NCBI RefSeq assembly: GCF_902498825.1 | Contig: NZ_LR701459.1 | Coordinates: 3,023,890 to 3,087,889, forward strand | Reading direction: 5' to 3' | DNA: 64,000 bases | From: Rhizobium sp. EC-SD404 | GTDB lineage: Bacteria; Pseudomonadota; Alphaproteobacteria; Rhizobiales; Rhizobiaceae | Shown here: positions 1-10,968 of the stretch, piece by piece | Layout of the letters: each line of letters opens with the position of its first letter | Position numbering within the stretch: the stretch's first letter is position 1 | The notes under the pieces: generated by a model | What the model saw: only the letters and a program-made list of their open reading frames with translations | The model's database searches: none | What the model was told of the DNA's origin: nothing | Position numbers and translations under genes: made by a program

Positions 1-1019
1 ATCAGAGGCAGGGTCATGCCCTTGGCCGGTGCGAGCTCGAGATTGACCGAAATGTTGATCAGCGATTGCAGCCCGATCAGGAGCACGAGGCCGGAGATCG
101 CGAGCCGGGTGAAGTCATCGCGCTCGCGGCTCGCATGGGTGAGACCACGCAGCACGATGAAGGCGAAGATGACGACCAGCACCATGCAGAAGATGATGCC
201 GAACTCTTCGGCCGCCACCGCGAAGATGAAGTCCGTATGGCTGTCGGGCAGGATCCGTTTGATGGTGCCCTCGCCCGGACCGCGACCAAACCAGTCGCCG
301 CGAATGATGGCTTCGCGGGCAGTATCGACCTGGTAGGTGTCGCCCTCGCCCGTCAGGAAGCGATCGATGCGGCCCTGAACGTGCGGAAATGCCGTATAGG
401 CGCCCAGAATGCCGCCGACGCCGACGACGCCGAACAGGATGATCCAGAACCAGGGCATCCCGGCCATGAAGAACATGCCGCCCCAAATCGCAGCCACCAG
501 GATCGTCTGCCCTAGGTCAGGCTGCGCCAGCAAAAGTGCGGAAATGACGACAAAAAGGATGATGGCGAAGAGATTGCCAGGGATCTCGGGCTGGCGGCTG
601 TGCTCGGAGAACAGCCAGGCGCACAGGATGACGAAGGCCGGCTTCATGAACTCCGACGGCTGGATCGATATGCCTGCAAGCGCAATCCAGCGGCGCGAGC
701 CCTTTACTTCCACGCCGATGAAGAGCGCCAGCACCATCATCAGCGTCGCTATGCCGAAGATGAAAAGCGCTGCCCGCCGAACCTGTCTCGGCGTCAGGAA
801 GGAGACGCCGATCATTACGGCCAGCGTCGGAAGCAGGAACACCGCATGACGCTTCACGAAATAGAAGCTCTCCAGCCCGATGCGCTCGGCGACGGCCGGG
901 CTGGCGGCGAAAGACAGCATGAATCCGAGCGCCATCAGGAGGACGAACGCGATCAGGAACACGCGGTCGATCGTCCAGAACCAGTCGGCAACAAGTCCCC
1001 GTTCCGCTCGGCTTACCAT
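1..1019 (-). CDS. ftsW: Lipid II flippase/glycosyltransferase-type division protein FtsW (partial, C-terminus off window)
   Basis: This is the SEDS-family septal peptidoglycan polymerase that works with FtsI at the division site in the inner membrane. The frame reads from an ATG at 1019 to the window edge without a stop, about 339 codons. Translation gives many hydrophobic segments and SEDS/FtsW motifs such as RWIALAGISIQPSEFMKPA and DSHTDFIFAVAAEEFG, ending in PAKGMTLP close to the C-terminal membrane segments. The start lies one base past the murD stop, as expected for a translationally linked dcw gene. murG, murC and later dcw genes would follow beyond position 1. The family call is firm; only the C-terminus is missing. 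Confidence 0.95.
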   Translation of the reverse strand, partial: MVSRAERGLVADWFWTIDRVFLIAFVLLMALGFMLSFAASPAVAERIGLESFYFVKRHAVFLLPTLAVMIGVSFLTPRQVRRAALFIFGIATLMMVLALFIGVEVKGSRRWIALAGISIQPSEFMKPAFVILCAWLFSEHSRQPEIPGNLFAIILFVVISALLLAQPDLGQTILVAAIWGGMFFMAGMPWFWIILFGVVGVGGILGAYTAFPHVQGRIDRFLTGEGDTYQVDTAREAIIRGDWFGRGPGEGTIKRILPDSHTDFIFAVAAEEFGIIFCMVLVVIFAFIVLRGLTHASRERDDFTRLAISGLVLLIGLQSLINISVNLELAPAKGMTLPL

Positions 1020-1020
1020 C

Positions 1021-2433
1021 TCAGTCGCTCTCCTTGGCGAAAGGCACCAGCATCTCGACACCGTCGAGACCAGCTACGGCCGCAACGAAGGCATCGCCGC
1101 GCACCTCGAAATTTCTGTACTGATCGAAACTTGCGCAAGCCGGGCTGAGCAGCACGACCGGCGCGCCGGCAGAATTCTCCGCGGCGTCGCGTGCGGCATG
1201 AAGAACGGCGAGGTCGAGCGTGCCGGATATCTCATACGGCACGGCTTCACCCAGCGTAGCGGCGAAATCGGGCGCTGCCTCACCGATCAGATAGGCCTTG
1301 GATATCCGGCTGAAGAACGGCTGCAGTGATGTGATACCACCCGCCTTCGGCAGGCCGCCCAAAATCCAGTGGATGTCGGTGAAGCTCGAGAGCGCCGGTG
1401 CGGCCGCATCCGCATTGGTTGCTTTGGAATCGTTGACGAATACGACCGCGCCACGACGGCCGACCGGCTGCATGCGATGCTTGAGGCCTGGGAAGGTGCG
1501 GATGCCGGCTTCGATCTCTGCCTCGGTCAGGCCGACGGCGAGGCAAGCGGCGATGGCAGCCGCCGCGTTCTGTGCGTTGTGTGCACCCTTCAGCGTCGGG
1601 TGACCGGCAAGATCGACGACCGTGCGTTCCCCTGCGCTGCCCGCCTGTACGATGCGGCTCGACTGCGCAAACAGGCCATCGGCGAGCGCACGCTCCTTCG
1701 AGATTCGCACGAGCTTTGACCCGGACGTCCCGATCCGGTCTGCAATGGCCGTCGAGAAATCGTCGTCGACACCGACGATCGCAACGTCGGAACCGGCCAG
1801 GAGCCGTTCCTTGATCGCCGCGTAGTTGTCCATGCCGCCATGTCGATCGAGGTGATCCGGCGACAGATTGAGAAGGATGCCAGCCGTGGGATCGAGGCTG
1901 GGCGCAAGATCGATCTGATAGGAGGAGCATTCGACGACGAAAAAGCGGTCCGCCGCGGGCGGGTCGAGCGACAGCACGGCCGTGCCGATATTGCCGCCAA
2001 GCTGCGTGTCGCGGCCGGCGGCGCCGAGAATATGCGCGATCAGTGCCGTCGTCGTGGATTTGCCGTTCGTGCCGGTGATGGCGATGAAAGGCGCATCGGG
2101 CTGGGTCGCGCGGCGTTCGCGGCAGAAGATTTCGATATCGCCGATGATCTCGACCCCGGCCTGGCGGGCAAGGTCCACGCTCCAGTGCGGCTTCGGATGG
2201 GTGAGTGGAACGCCGGGCGAGAGCACGAAGTAAGCGATTTCGGACCAGTCGATCTCGCGCAAATCACCCGTGATGATGCCCTCATCGCGTGCCCGCTGCA
2301 CCGATTCCGGATTGTCATCCCACGCAACGAGATTGGCGCCGCCGGCGACGAGGGCGCGGGCAGTGACGATGCCCGAGCCGCCGAGACCGAACAGTGCAAC
2401 CTTCTGATCGTTGAATGTGGTGGCCGCGATCAT
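1021..2433 (-). CDS. murD: UDP-N-acetylmuramoyl-L-alanine:D-glutamate ligase MurD
   Basis: This cytoplasmic Mur ligase adds D-glutamate to UDP-MurNAc-L-Ala using ATP. The 470-residue length fits the family (E. coli about 440). An N-terminal Rossmann-like segment (FGLGGSG near residue 15) is followed by the Mur ligase ATP loop GTNGKST at 121-127 and a C-terminal ligase domain. It sits between mraY (3 bp gap) and ftsW (1 bp gap), the usual alphaproteobacterial dcw order. The ATG at 2433 is the natural start directly after the mraY stop. Confidence 0.97.
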   Translation of the reverse strand: MIAATTFNDQKVALFGLGGSGIVTARALVAGGANLVAWDDNPESVQRARDEGIITGDLREIDWSEIAYFVLSPGVPLTHPKPHWSVDLARQAGVEIIGDIEIFCRERRATQPDAPFIAITGTNGKSTTTALIAHILGAAGRDTQLGGNIGTAVLSLDPPAADRFFVVECSSYQIDLAPSLDPTAGILLNLSPDHLDRHGGMDNYAAIKERLLAGSDVAIVGVDDDFSTAIADRIGTSGSKLVRISKERALADGLFAQSSRIVQAGSAGERTVVDLAGHPTLKGAHNAQNAAAAIAACLAVGLTEAEIEAGIRTFPGLKHRMQPVGRRGAVVFVNDSKATNADAAAPALSSFTDIHWILGGLPKAGGITSLQPFFSRISKAYLIGEAAPDFAATLGEAVPYEISGTLDLAVLHAARDAAENSAGAPVVLLSPACASFDQYRNFEVRGDAFVAAVAGLDGVEMLVPFAKESD

Positions 2434-2436
2434 GGC

Positions 2437-3540
2437 TCAGCGCAACTTCAGCGTTGCAAGGCCGACGAGGGCCAGAATGATGGCGATGATCCAGAACCGC
2501 ACGACGACCTGGCTTTCGGTCCAGCCCTTCTTCTCGAAATGATGGTGGATCGGCGCCATGAGGAAGACGCGCTTGCCGGTAAGCTTGAACACGCCGACCT
2601 GGATCATGACCGACAGCGCCTCCATGACGAAGAGGCCGCCGATGATCGCCATGACGATCTCGTGCTTGGTGGCGACTGCCACCGTGCCGATCAGTCCGCC
2701 GAGTGCGAGCGATCCCGTGTCGCCCATGAAAATGGCGGCGGGCGGCGCGTTGAACCAGAGAAAGCCGAGCCCCGCCCCGATGACCGCGCCGAGCACGACG
2801 GCAAGCTCACCGGTGCCGGGCACGAAATTGATTTGCAGATAGTCGGAGAACATCGCGTTGCCGGTAAGATAGGCAATCACGCCGAAGGCGCCTGCCGCGA
2901 TCATCACCGGGCCGATGGCGAGCCCGTCGAGGCCGTCGGTCAGGTTCACCGCATTGCCGGCGCCCACGATCACGAACGCGCCGAAGACGATGAAGAAGAG
3001 CCCGAGATCGAGGAAGAAATCCTTGAAGAACGGAAAGGCGAGCGATGAGCCGAAGGTCAGGCTGTCGGCGGCGGTCGATGCGAGCGTCGTGCGCATGATG
3101 AAGTAGACCGCGATGCCGGCGATGACGAACTCTATGCCGAGGCGCGCCTTGCCCGAGAACCCCATATGCGACTGCTTCGTCACCTTCAGGTAGTCGTCGT
3201 AGAAGCCGATGGCACCGAAGCCGATCGTCACGATCAGCGTCACGAGCACGTAGATCGACGACAGGTCCGCCCAGAGCAGCGATGCCCCGATAATGCCCGA
3301 AAGGATCATCAGCCCGCCCATGGTGGGCGTGCCGGCTTTCTTGAAGTGCGTCTGCGGTCCGTCAGCACGGATCGGCTGCCCGCGACCCTGGCGGATGCGG
3401 AGCGATGCGATGATTCGCGGTCCGAACAGGAAGACGATCAGCGCCGAGGTGAAGAGCGACCCACCCGTTCTGAACGTTATGTAGCGGAAAAGATTGAAGA
3501 CTTGCAGTTCATCCGCCAGTCCTACAAGCCACATCAGCAT
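2437..3540 (-). CDS. mraY: Phospho-N-acetylmuramoyl-pentapeptide transferase MraY
   Basis: MraY is an integral membrane enzyme that moves phospho-MurNAc-pentapeptide onto undecaprenyl phosphate to form lipid I. I start it at the ATG at 3540 ([27 protein letters not shown]), giving 367 residues, close to the E. coli length of 360. The frame stays open for 45 more codons upstream, but that stretch overlaps murF and looks unlike the family. Visible motifs are [12 protein letters not shown] and the conserved [13 protein letters not shown] near the C-terminus, within about ten hydrophobic segments. The gap to the murF stop is 22 bp. Confidence 0.97.
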   Translation of the reverse strand: MLMWLVGLADELQVFNLFRYITFRTGGSLFTSALIVFLFGPRIIASLRIRQGRGQPIRADGPQTHFKKAGTPTMGGLMILSGIIGASLLWADLSSIYVLVTLIVTIGFGAIGFYDDYLKVTKQSHMGFSGKARLGIEFVIAGIAVYFIMRTTLASTAADSLTFGSSLAFPFFKDFFLDLGLFFIVFGAFVIVGAGNAVNLTDGLDGLAIGPVMIAAGAFGVIAYLTGNAMFSDYLQINFVPGTGELAVVLGAVIGAGLGFLWFNAPPAAIFMGDTGSLALGGLIGTVAVATKHEIVMAIIGGLFVMEALSVMIQVGVFKLTGKRVFLMAPIHHHFEKKGWTESQVVVRFWIIAIILALVGLATLKLR

Positions 3541-3562
3541 GGGGGTGTCGTCCTTTGCCTCT

Positions 3563-4996
3563 TCAATCGCCTGAATCGGCTTCCGGCACGGCCGGAAACT
3601 TGTCAAGCAAGGCGGAAACGACCGCGCCGAAGCCGATCCCGAGTGATGATTTGACCATGATGGCATCGCCCGCATGGACGGCCTTGGTCACGAGAGGCAC
3701 GAGTGACGCGGTGGTCTCGCGATACTCGCATGCGATTTCCGGCGGCAGCGCCTGTTCCAGCGCCTTCATTTCAGGTCCGGCAAGATAGACCCGGTCGATC
3801 TTCGCCTTCTTCAGCGGCTCGACGAGCTCTTCGTGAAGCTTGGGCGAGAAGCGGCCGAGTTCCAGCATGTCGCCGAGCACCGCGATCCGTCGCCCCTTTG
3901 CATCGACTGCTGCATGGCCGAGCAGCGCGATCGCCGCCCGCATGGAGGCCGGATTGGCGTTGTAGCTTTCGTCGATCAGCGTGAAGTTGCCGGCCCCGTT
4001 CTTCAGACGATACTGCGCGCCGCGCCCCTTCTCTGCCCTGAAGTCGGCGAGCGCGCCCGCAACCTTCGCGAGATCGGCACCGACGAGATACGCCGCGCCG
4101 AGCGCGGCCAAAGCATTTTCGACGACGTGCCGGCCGGGCGTTCCGATCTTGACGGCGACGTCCTCGTCACCGATCCGAGCCGTGAGGCAGGAACAACTGG
4201 CATGCAGCTGCACGCGCTCGAGCCGGAAGTCGGCATCGCGGCTTTCGCCGAAGCTGTGGACATGCGCCACGCCGGCTTCGGCGGCTGCATCCTGCAGAAC
4301 ATTGAACTTCTCATTGTCACGGTTGAGAACCGCATGACCATCCGGCACGATGCCTTGAAAGATCTCCGCCTTCGCAGCGGCGATCTCGTCGAGGTTCTTG
4401 AAGTTGCCGAGATGCGCCGCGGCAATCGTCGTGATGATCGCCACATGCGGGCGCACCATCTTGACCAGCGGCGTGATCTCGCCCGGATGGTTCATGCCGA
4501 TCTCGAACACGCCGAAGCGGCAATCGGCCGGCATCCGGGCAAGCGTCAGCGGCACGCCCCAATGATTGTTGAACGAAGCCACGGCCGCGTGGGTCGTTCC
4601 GACGGCCGAGAGGCAATGCTTAAGCATGCCCTTGGTCGTCGTCTTGCCGACAGACCCGGTGACGGCGACGATCTTGGCCTTGCTACGCGCCCTTGCGGCC
4701 TCGCCGAGCAGGCGGAGAGCCTCCAGAACATCCTCGACCACCACCATCGGCGCCTGGATGTGCCCGAGCGCCGGCAGCTTGTCCTCGCCGACGACCAGCA
4801 CGGCGGCACCGTTGGCGACGGCCGCGCTGACGAAATCATGTCCGTCGAACCGGTCACCCTTGATCGCGAAGAACGCATCGCCCTCGCCCGCCGTGCGGCT
4901 GTCGATGGAAATGCCGGTGATGCCGCTCGGCATGTCGCCGACGGGGCGCCCGTTCGTTGCTTCGATAAAAGTTTTGAGCGTCCAGAGCGGTGTCAT
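3563..4996 (-). CDS. murF: UDP-MurNAc-tripeptide:D-alanyl-D-alanine ligase MurF
   Basis: MurF joins D-Ala-D-Ala to the UDP-MurNAc tripeptide, finishing the cytoplasmic pentapeptide precursor. The 477-residue protein shows the Mur ligase N-terminal domain ([24 protein letters not shown], about 32-54), the ATP-binding loop GSVGKTTT at 114-121, and [14 protein letters not shown] in the last third, typical of MurF. Its ATG overlaps the murE stop by four bases (ATGA at 4993-4996), so the two are very likely translationally coupled. Confidence 0.97.
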   Translation of the reverse strand: MTPLWTLKTFIEATNGRPVGDMPSGITGISIDSRTAGEGDAFFAIKGDRFDGHDFVSAAVANGAAVLVVGEDKLPALGHIQAPMVVVEDVLEALRLLGEAARARSKAKIVAVTGSVGKTTTKGMLKHCLSAVGTTHAAVASFNNHWGVPLTLARMPADCRFGVFEIGMNHPGEITPLVKMVRPHVAIITTIAAAHLGNFKNLDEIAAAKAEIFQGIVPDGHAVLNRDNEKFNVLQDAAAEAGVAHVHSFGESRDADFRLERVQLHASCSCLTARIGDEDVAVKIGTPGRHVVENALAALGAAYLVGADLAKVAGALADFRAEKGRGAQYRLKNGAGNFTLIDESYNANPASMRAAIALLGHAAVDAKGRRIAVLGDMLELGRFSPKLHEELVEPLKKAKIDRVYLAGPEMKALEQALPPEIACEYRETTASLVPLVTKAVHAGDAIMVKSSLGIGFGAVVSALLDKFPAVPEADSGD

Positions 4997-6459
4997 TGCG
5001 CATGCGCTGCGAGTGCAGCCCTTACCTGTTCGTGATCCGAGAATGGCAGTATTCTGTCGCCGATGGTCTGGCCGTTTTCATGACCCTTGCCGGCGACGAT
5101 GAGCGTGTCGCCCTTGCGGAGCAGGTCGACGGCGTCGCGGATGGCGTCCGCCCGGTCGCCGATCTCCATTGCGCCAGGGGCCGCCGCCAAGATTTCGCCG
5201 CGGATTTCGGCAGGCACTTCCGAGCGTGGATTGTCATCTGTCACGATCACCACGTCGGCAAGCCGTGTCGCGATCTCGCCCATGATCGGGCGCTTGCCTC
5301 GATCGCGGTCCCCGCCGCAGCCGAAAACGACGACGATGCGGCCCGTCGTGAACGGCCGAACGGCTTCCAAAACGTTCTTCAGCGCTTCGGGCTTGTGCGC
5401 ATAATCCACGTAGGCCGGCGCTCCTTCCGGCGTCGTGCCCACGAGTTCCAGGCGTCCGGATGCACCCTCCAGCCGCTCCAGCGCGGCCATCGCCCGCTCG
5501 GGAGCTACGCCGGTCGAGATCGCGAGACCGGCTGCAACCAGCGCGTTGGACAATTGAAAATCGCCAGCGAGCGGCAGGTCGATCTCGTAGATCTTGCCGG
5601 CATGGTGGACCTCGGCGAGCTGCCGCTGGCGCTGATGCTCGACGCGCTTCAGAGCAAGAAAATTCCCACCCCGGCCAACGGTGCGCACATCGAGCCCTGC
5701 GTCACGGGCAGCCGAAATCACGGGATCCGAATAGACGTCGTCGGAAAAGATGATTGCCGGTGCTCCCTTCGGCAATAAAGCCGTGAACAGGCGCAGTTTG
5801 GCGTTCAGATATTCCGTGATGTCGGCATGATAATCGAGATGGTCACGGCCGAGATTGGTGAAACCGCCGGCCTGCAGCGTCACGCCGTCGAGCCGGTGCT
5901 GATCGAGGCCATGGCTCGAAGCCTCCATCGATGCGTGCGTCACTCCCTCGGCGGCAAGCTCCGCCAACAGACGATGCAGCTCGACGGGATCCGGCGTCGT
6001 GAGAGATCCGTAGTCGTTGCGGGTCGGCGAGACGACGCCGGTCGTTCCGATCATCGCAGCCGGCAATCCGACGCTTGCCCAGATCTGCCGCGTGAAGGAG
6101 GCAACGGACGTCTTGCCGGCTGTTCCGGTGACGGCCACCATCGTCTTCGGTTGTGAGCCCGCGATGCGTGCCGCGGTCTTTGCCAGAAAGGCACGCGGTT
6201 CCTTGACGCGGATGGTCACCGCCTCGCTTGTAAGGACCGAACTGTCGGCTGCAACGATGCCAATTGCGCCGCGCGCAAGCGCATCGGCAACATAGGTCGC
6301 ACCATCGGCCTTGGAGCCGGCAAGCGCCGCGAAAAGATAGCCGGGCTGAACCTTCCGGCTATCTGAAGCGATGCCGGCAATCTCCGGATTCCCGTCCATC
6401 CCCTCCGGCGTTTCGATACGCGCTTGCGCGTCGATGCCGACGAGTTCGTGAAGTCTCAT
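4993..6459 (-). CDS. murE: UDP-MurNAc-L-Ala-D-Glu:meso-diaminopimelate ligase MurE
   Basis: MurE adds the third stem-peptide residue. The DNPR motif at about 409-412 ([11 protein letters not shown]) is the known signature of enzymes specific for meso-diaminopimelate, so the wall should be DAP-type. The 488-residue protein also has DSRKVQPG near 33 and the ATP loop GTAGKTS at 112-118. It follows ftsI after a 130 bp spacer, the longest gap inside this dcw cluster, and overlaps murF by 4 bp. Confidence 0.97.
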   Translation of the reverse strand: MRLHELVGIDAQARIETPEGMDGNPEIAGIASDSRKVQPGYLFAALAGSKADGATYVADALARGAIGIVAADSSVLTSEAVTIRVKEPRAFLAKTAARIAGSQPKTMVAVTGTAGKTSVASFTRQIWASVGLPAAMIGTTGVVSPTRNDYGSLTTPDPVELHRLLAELAAEGVTHASMEASSHGLDQHRLDGVTLQAGGFTNLGRDHLDYHADITEYLNAKLRLFTALLPKGAPAIIFSDDVYSDPVISAARDAGLDVRTVGRGGNFLALKRVEHQRQRQLAEVHHAGKIYEIDLPLAGDFQLSNALVAAGLAISTGVAPERAMAALERLEGASGRLELVGTTPEGAPAYVDYAHKPEALKNVLEAVRPFTTGRIVVVFGCGGDRDRGKRPIMGEIATRLADVVIVTDDNPRSEVPAEIRGEILAAAPGAMEIGDRADAIRDAVDLLRKGDTLIVAGKGHENGQTIGDRILPFSDHEQVRAALAAHAQ

Positions 6460-6589
6460 AGCCCACGTCCACTGGTTGCCGCCCCGCTCGATGCGCGTCG
6501 CGATCCGCGCGACGGGGCGTAAGTCTTGAAAGATCCGACCGCTTGATGCCGTCAGATCATGTACGCGTCAGGGCGCCGTTCATTGGCGC

Positions 6590-8296
6590 TCAATAAGACA
6601 CCAGCATGGCGGAGCCATCCTGTCCGTATTTGGGCTGCACGCCGAGCAGCGAAGCCGAGCGGCGAATGATCGCCGAAACGGTCGGCGCGGCATTCAGACC
6701 GGCGGTCGCAGCGTGCTGTCCTTCCTCTGGCTTTGGCTCGTCGATGACCACGAGCACCACATATTGGGGCGCATCCATCGGGAATGCGGCCAGATACGCG
6801 TTGAAGCGCACGTCGCTGGAATAGCGGCCGTTCACGACCTTTTCCGCCGTGCCCGTCTTGCCGCCGACTCGGAAGCCTTCCACGTCGGCGCGCCGACCGG
6901 AACCTTCGAGCGAGTTCAGGCGAAACAGTTCGCGCATGTCGGCGCTCGTTTGCGCGTTGACGACCTGAACGGCGTGCGCTGTCGCTTCCGCCTCGGTGCG
7001 CGGCAGGAAGGTCGGCTGGATCAGCTTGCCGCCGTTCATCAGCGCAGCCGCGGCCACTGCCGTCTGCAACGGCGTGGTGGTGACGCCATGGCCGAACGAG
7101 ATGGTAATCGAGTTGATCTGCTTCCATTCGCGCGGCTGAAGCGGCATCGCGACTTCGGGCAGTTCCGTCTGCATGCGGGTCAGGAGACCCATGCGGGTCA
7201 GGAATTCCTGATGGCCCTGAACGCCGACGACTTCCGCCATCTTCGCGGTGCCGATGTTGGACGAATAGATGAAGATTTCCGGCACGGTCAGCACGCGGTG
7301 CTTGCCGTGGAAGTCGCTGATCGTATGGCCGCCGATCCGGATCGGCCGAGACGCATCGAAGCTGTCGCCAAGCCGCACGCGGCCGCTGTCGAGCGCCATT
7401 GCGGTCGTGAAGGTCTTGAAGGTCGACCCCATCTCGTATGTGCCCGCCGACATGCGGTTCATGCGATCCTTCTCGAGCGCCTGAGAAGGAATGTTCGGGT
7501 TGTAGTCGGGCAGCGACGACATCGCGACGACTTCGCCCGTATGGATATCGAGCACCACAGCACCGGCCGCGATCGCATCGTACCGCTCCATCGCAGCAGC
7601 CAGCTCGTCGCGCACGATGTGCTGCACGCGCAGATCGACTGAAAGCGCGACCGGCTCCATTTCCTCATCGACCGTCATGCCGAGATCGAAGAGATCGGAT
7701 AGCCCCTGACTGTCGACGTATTTCTCCATGCCGGCGATGCCGCGATTGTCGACATTGACGTGGCCGACGATATGAGAAGCCGTGGTCCCACCGGGATAGA
7801 AACGGCGCTTCTCCGGGCGAAAGCCGATGCCGGGAATGCCGAGCGCCATGATGTCGGCTTGCTGTTTCGGCGTAAGCTGACGACGCAGCCACTGAAAGCC
7901 GGAGTCAGACGACAATTTGCGGTACGTCGTTTGGATGTCGAGATCAGGCAGAACGGTCTGCAGCCGCTCGATTGCTTCGTCCGTATCGACGATGCGGCGC
8001 GGCTCCGCGTAAAGCGAAACGGTGCGGATGTCGGTCGCCAGGATTTCGCCATTGCGATCGACGAGGTCGGGGCGCGACGCAAGAAGCATATCCGCGCGTG
8101 GAATGCTTGCCGTCGCCTGATCGTCGGCCATGCCGTACTGCACGAGACGTCCGCCGATAACGACGTAGAACGCGCAGAAGCAGAACATCGCGATCATGAC
8201 GCGCGACTTGGCTTCGCGGCCGCTGCCCTTGCGCGCCGTCAATGCAGCCTGAGGGCGTTTTGCAAGCATGCGGTTGAAGATGTCGGGCTTCTTCAT
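6590..8296 (-). CDS. ftsI: Division transpeptidase FtsI (penicillin-binding protein 3)
   Basis: FtsI is the class B penicillin-binding protein that cross-links septal peptidoglycan and partners with FtsW. The 568-residue protein has one N-terminal membrane anchor (about 33-50), a PBP dimerisation domain, then a transpeptidase domain with all three active-site motifs: STFK at 291-294 (nucleophile Ser291), SSN at 345-347 and KTG at 480-482. It overlaps ftsL by one base (TGATG at 8294-8298). The length and order match other alphaproteobacterial FtsI proteins. Confidence 0.97.
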   Translation of the reverse strand: MKKPDIFNRMLAKRPQAALTARKGSGREAKSRVMIAMFCFCAFYVVIGGRLVQYGMADDQATASIPRADMLLASRPDLVDRNGEILATDIRTVSLYAEPRRIVDTDEAIERLQTVLPDLDIQTTYRKLSSDSGFQWLRRQLTPKQQADIMALGIPGIGFRPEKRRFYPGGTTASHIVGHVNVDNRGIAGMEKYVDSQGLSDLFDLGMTVDEEMEPVALSVDLRVQHIVRDELAAAMERYDAIAAGAVVLDIHTGEVVAMSSLPDYNPNIPSQALEKDRMNRMSAGTYEMGSTFKTFTTAMALDSGRVRLGDSFDASRPIRIGGHTISDFHGKHRVLTVPEIFIYSSNIGTAKMAEVVGVQGHQEFLTRMGLLTRMQTELPEVAMPLQPREWKQINSITISFGHGVTTTPLQTAVAAAALMNGGKLIQPTFLPRTEAEATAHAVQVVNAQTSADMRELFRLNSLEGSGRRADVEGFRVGGKTGTAEKVVNGRYSSDVRFNAYLAAFPMDAPQYVVLVVIDEPKPEEGQHAATAGLNAAPTVSAIIRRSASLLGVQPKYGQDGSAMLVSY

Positions 8297-8658
8297 CAGC
8301 GCACCACCGAGCCTGTGATCGTGGGATCAGCAAAATCATCGAAGTCCTGCGCGATCAGCTCCTCGATCTGCAGCAGTTTCTGCGGCAACTCGTTCGGCTG
8401 CGCGATCTGCGGTGGGTCGATGTTGCCGAGCTGCAGGTCTTCTTGGAAGCGCTCGACGAGTCGCTCGAGACGGACCGGCTGGTTGAGCAGACTCCAATCG
8501 GCTTCGAGCAGATCGATGGTTTGCCGCTCCAGCTGGATCTGCGCCTGCAGGCTGCGCACTTCACCGAGTTTCTCCTCGGCATGATGCTTGATCTGATAGG
8601 TGACGGTCGCCGCCCCGATCATCGCCACCAGCAAGAGAAAGTTGAAGGGCTTCAGCAT
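8296..8658 (-). CDS. ftsL: Cell division protein FtsL
   Basis: FtsL is a small bitopic membrane protein that forms the FtsQLB complex and activates FtsWI. The frame is open further upstream, but I choose the ATG at 8658 (MLKPFNFLLLVAMIGAATVTYQIKHHAEEKLGEV). This gives 120 residues and places the start 4 bp beyond the rsmH stop; an ATG at 8679 is an alternative. One N-terminal membrane helix (about 5-22) is followed by a leucine-zipper-like coiled coil (QAQIQLERQTIDLLEADWSLL). Sequence conservation is low in this family, so synteny carries much of the call. Confidence 0.88.
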   Translation of the reverse strand: MLKPFNFLLLVAMIGAATVTYQIKHHAEEKLGEVRSLQAQIQLERQTIDLLEADWSLLNQPVRLERLVERFQEDLQLGNIDPPQIAQPNELPQKLLQIEELIAQDFDDFADPTITGSVVR

Positions 8659-8662
8659 CGTC

Positions 8663-9697
8663 TCATCCACCAATCGCATCAAGTTCGGCAAGGTTGGGCA
8701 GGCCGAAGACGGAGATGTCTGCGCGCTGCGCCTTTGCGTCGGTCCGTTGACCACATCTGAGCTTCGCCGAGCGCGCCCGCGGGTTGTCTGAAAGTTCCTC
8801 GTCGCCGGGCGTAACGAGCCCCTTGCCGACGGGAACGAAAGTCGCGGCTATGATCTCGACCTGCGGCAGATGGCGGGAGCCGCTGGCTTTGCCGCTGCGC
8901 TCTGCGAAGAACCGCTTCGCGATCCGGTCTTCCAGCGAGTGAAAGGTTACGACCGCAAGCCGTCCACCGGGTTTCAGCGCGCGTTCAGCGGCGATCAATG
9001 CCGCCACCAGTTCGCCAAGCTCGTCATTGACGTAGATGCGCAGCGCCTGGAACACGCGGGTCGCCGGGTGGATCTTGTCCTTGGCTTTACGCGGCGTCAC
9101 CGTTTCGATCATTCGGGCGAGATCGCGCGTCGTGCGGAACGGCTCTTCGGCACGCCGCTTTTCGATGGCGCGCGCGATGCGCCCGGCCTGGCGCTCTTCG
9201 CCGAGAAACCCGAAGATGCGAGCGAGATCACCGGCCTTCAGCCGATTGACGACATCTGCCGCCGAAACGCCTGCGCGCTCCATGCGCATGTCGAGCGGGC
9301 CGTCCTTCTGAAAGGAGAAGCCGCGGTCTGCCTCGTCGATCTGCATGGAGGACACGCCGATATCGAGAACGACGCCGTCGAGGCCGCCGTCAGGCGCAAA
9401 TTCGTCGAGAAGCGAGAAACGGGACTGGTGCAGCGACAGCTTGCCGTTCGAGGCGTCGACTAGCGGCTGGCCGCCTGAGATGGCAGCAGGATCACGGTCA
9501 AGCGCGATGACGTCCGCGCCGCCGTCGAGCAATGCCTTGGTGTAGCCGCCCGCCCCGAACGTGCCGTCGAGGATTACTTTTCCGGCTTCAGGCTGCAGCG
9601 CATCCAGCACTTCCTGAAGAAGAACCGGGGTGTGACGGACCGGTCCGCCATCGGCATCCGGCCGGCTGGAGCCAGCTAAATCGCCTGTGCCCGCCAT
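8663..9697 (-). CDS. rsmH: 16S rRNA (cytosine1402-N4)-methyltransferase RsmH (MraW)
   Basis: RsmH methylates N4 of C1402 in 16S rRNA with SAM. I start it at the ATG at 9697 ([18 protein letters not shown]), giving 344 residues. The longer open frame reaching 10321 runs through mraZ in another frame and is spurious. Motifs are [14 protein letters not shown] (21-34), the SAM loop [11 protein letters not shown] (44-54), and the C-terminal EDRIAKRFF region. The start overlaps the mraZ stop by one base (TAATG), consistent with coupled translation. Confidence 0.95.
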   Translation of the reverse strand: MAGTGDLAGSSRPDADGGPVRHTPVLLQEVLDALQPEAGKVILDGTFGAGGYTKALLDGGADVIALDRDPAAISGGQPLVDASNGKLSLHQSRFSLLDEFAPDGGLDGVVLDIGVSSMQIDEADRGFSFQKDGPLDMRMERAGVSAADVVNRLKAGDLARIFGFLGEERQAGRIARAIEKRRAEEPFRTTRDLARMIETVTPRKAKDKIHPATRVFQALRIYVNDELGELVAALIAAERALKPGGRLAVVTFHSLEDRIAKRFFAERSGKASGSRHLPQVEIIAATFVPVGKGLVTPGDEELSDNPRARSAKLRCGQRTDAKAQRADISVFGLPNLAELDAIGG

Positions 9698-10134
9698 TAC
9701 CCCGTAGCTCCCGCCGACGCGATCTGCGCCCGTGCTGCATCCTGCATGCGCTGGAAAGCCGACGGCTCCCAAAGCTGGAAATGATCCGACCGACCGACGA
9801 AGGTGACCTCGTCCGAAAGATTGGCATAGTCGCGAATGAGGTCCGTGATCATCAGCCGCCCTTCCCCGTCCAGTCGAAAGAACGAACCGCCGCCGTGAAT
9901 GAGCAGCGACAATTGTTGTGCCCGCGGCGAGAAGGGATCGAGCGTCGCGATCTGCCGTTCGTAGCGGTCGAGAATATCCGGCCCGCCGAAGCAGAACGCC
10001 GGATAAAGAAAATCCTGAAAGCCGTAGAGATCCTCGATCGACTGCTTCGCCATGACCGTACGAAAGATCGCCGGCACGGATACCCGCCCCTTCGCGTCGA
10101 TCTTCTTGGTCTGGCTGGACAAGAACCGGTTCAT
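9697..10134 (-). CDS. mraZ: Transcriptional regulator MraZ
   Basis: MraZ is an AbrB-fold DNA-binding protein that controls the dcw cluster in which it lies first. The 145-residue protein has two MraZ repeats: [20 protein letters not shown] (6-25) and [17 protein letters not shown] in the second half, both with the typical D-x-K/E-GR signature. The family is known to bind tandem TGGG-like repeats upstream of mraZ, and four such repeats lie about 180-210 bp upstream here, so autoregulation is likely. Confidence 0.95.
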   Translation of the reverse strand: MNRFLSSQTKKIDAKGRVSVPAIFRTVMAKQSIEDLYGFQDFLYPAFCFGGPDILDRYERQIATLDPFSPRAQQLSLLIHGGGSFFRLDGEGRLMITDLIRDYANLSDEVTFVGRSDHFQLWEPSAFQRMQDAARAQIASAGATG

Positions 10135-10504
10135 CGCTTGCCGCGTTCATGTCCTGCTGCACGGCCCATGCCATAAGTCCCCCGAAACGCCGACGATGAC
10201 ACACGCAAACGAAATCACCCGAGACACTCGCAAGCCTCGGCCGCCCCAACGCATCCGTACGGAATGTGAACAATGATCGGGCAGCGACGCGCCCTTCAAA
10301 ACTGTGCATTTGGGATAACATGGGACATTTTGGGCGTCAATGGGAACGCTCCTTGAAGTGGCGACGCGACAGCACGGATTCCGGCATCGCTGATGATGCA
10401 AAAACATGCTTAAGGAACGGTTACGAAACGCCCACGGGCCTTTATTCCGACGATGTTTGACGTCGAAGTCGCAACGCTGATGCGCTCGTGTTTTGAGGAA
10501 AAAT
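10135..10504. other. Gene-free leader between mraZ and rnpB
   Basis: This 370 bp stretch has no convincing coding region on either strand. It holds the dcw promoter and MraZ repeats (10311-10344), an untranslated leader of about 170 bases before mraZ, and about 155 bp between those repeats and the 3' end of rnpB. I saw no further strong hairpin in it. Confidence 0.6.
10311..10344. promoter_or_regulatory. MraZ operator (four phased TGGG repeats) over the dcw promoter
   Basis: On the plus strand TGGG occurs at 10311, 10321, 10331 and 10341, exactly 10 bp apart. MraZ is known to bind TGGG-type direct repeats with this period. On the minus strand the same bases contain TTGACG (10340-10335), a 17-base spacer and TATCCC (10317-10312), a plausible -35/-10 pair for mraZ. 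The operator would then cover the promoter, which fits repression. Confidence 0.8.
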
Positions 10505-10909
10505 GCCAGTCGGCCTGTAAGCCGGGTTCTGTATGGCCCGACGCCCGTTGGGACGCCGAACGCGGCAGCCATTCATCTGGGACGAAACTTGCGTTCCGCC
10601 TCGCGCGACCCACCCGGATGACCGGCCCGGAAACGGGCTGGCAGCCTTTGCAGGCGGCCGCGTCATCCCTATTCGGTCTTGCTCCCGGTGGGGTTTACCG
10701 TGCCGTCCCTGTCGCCAGCGACGCGGTGGGCTCTTACCCCACCCTTTCACCCTTACCCCGCGTGAGCGAGGCGGTTTGCTTTCTGTGGCACTTTCCCTAG
10801 GGTCGCCCCCGCCGGACGTTATCCGGCACCGTGTTTCCGTGGAGCCCGGACTTTCCTCACCCCGCGGCCTTTCGACCTTTTGCGGAGCGCGGCTGCCCGG
10901 CCGACTGGC
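10505..10909 (-). ncRNA. rnpB: RNase P RNA, bacterial type A
   Basis: This is the catalytic RNA of ribonuclease P, which matures tRNA 5' ends. The minus strand carries the universally conserved P4 region (GAGGAAAGTCCGGGCTCCAC near 10840-10860), the GGGTGAAAGGGTG segment, and the 3' conserved ACAGAACCCGGCTTACAGG. The ends pair as a P1 helix: GCCAGTCGGCC (from 10909) with GGCCGACTGGC (ending 10505), followed by a short T run. The ends are set by P1 and may be off by a few bases. The length of about 405 nt suits alphaproteobacteria. Confidence 0.94.
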
Positions 10910-10968
10910 GGCTCCTGATAGCCTTTAAAACCCCTCTCGGTCCAGCGCGTTACAGGCTTCCTCGCCCC

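Noticed and set aside
9698..10321. N-terminal extension of rsmH
   Set aside because: It runs across mraZ out of frame. RsmH proteins begin close to HTPVLLQE and the TAATG overlap gives a natural start at 9697.
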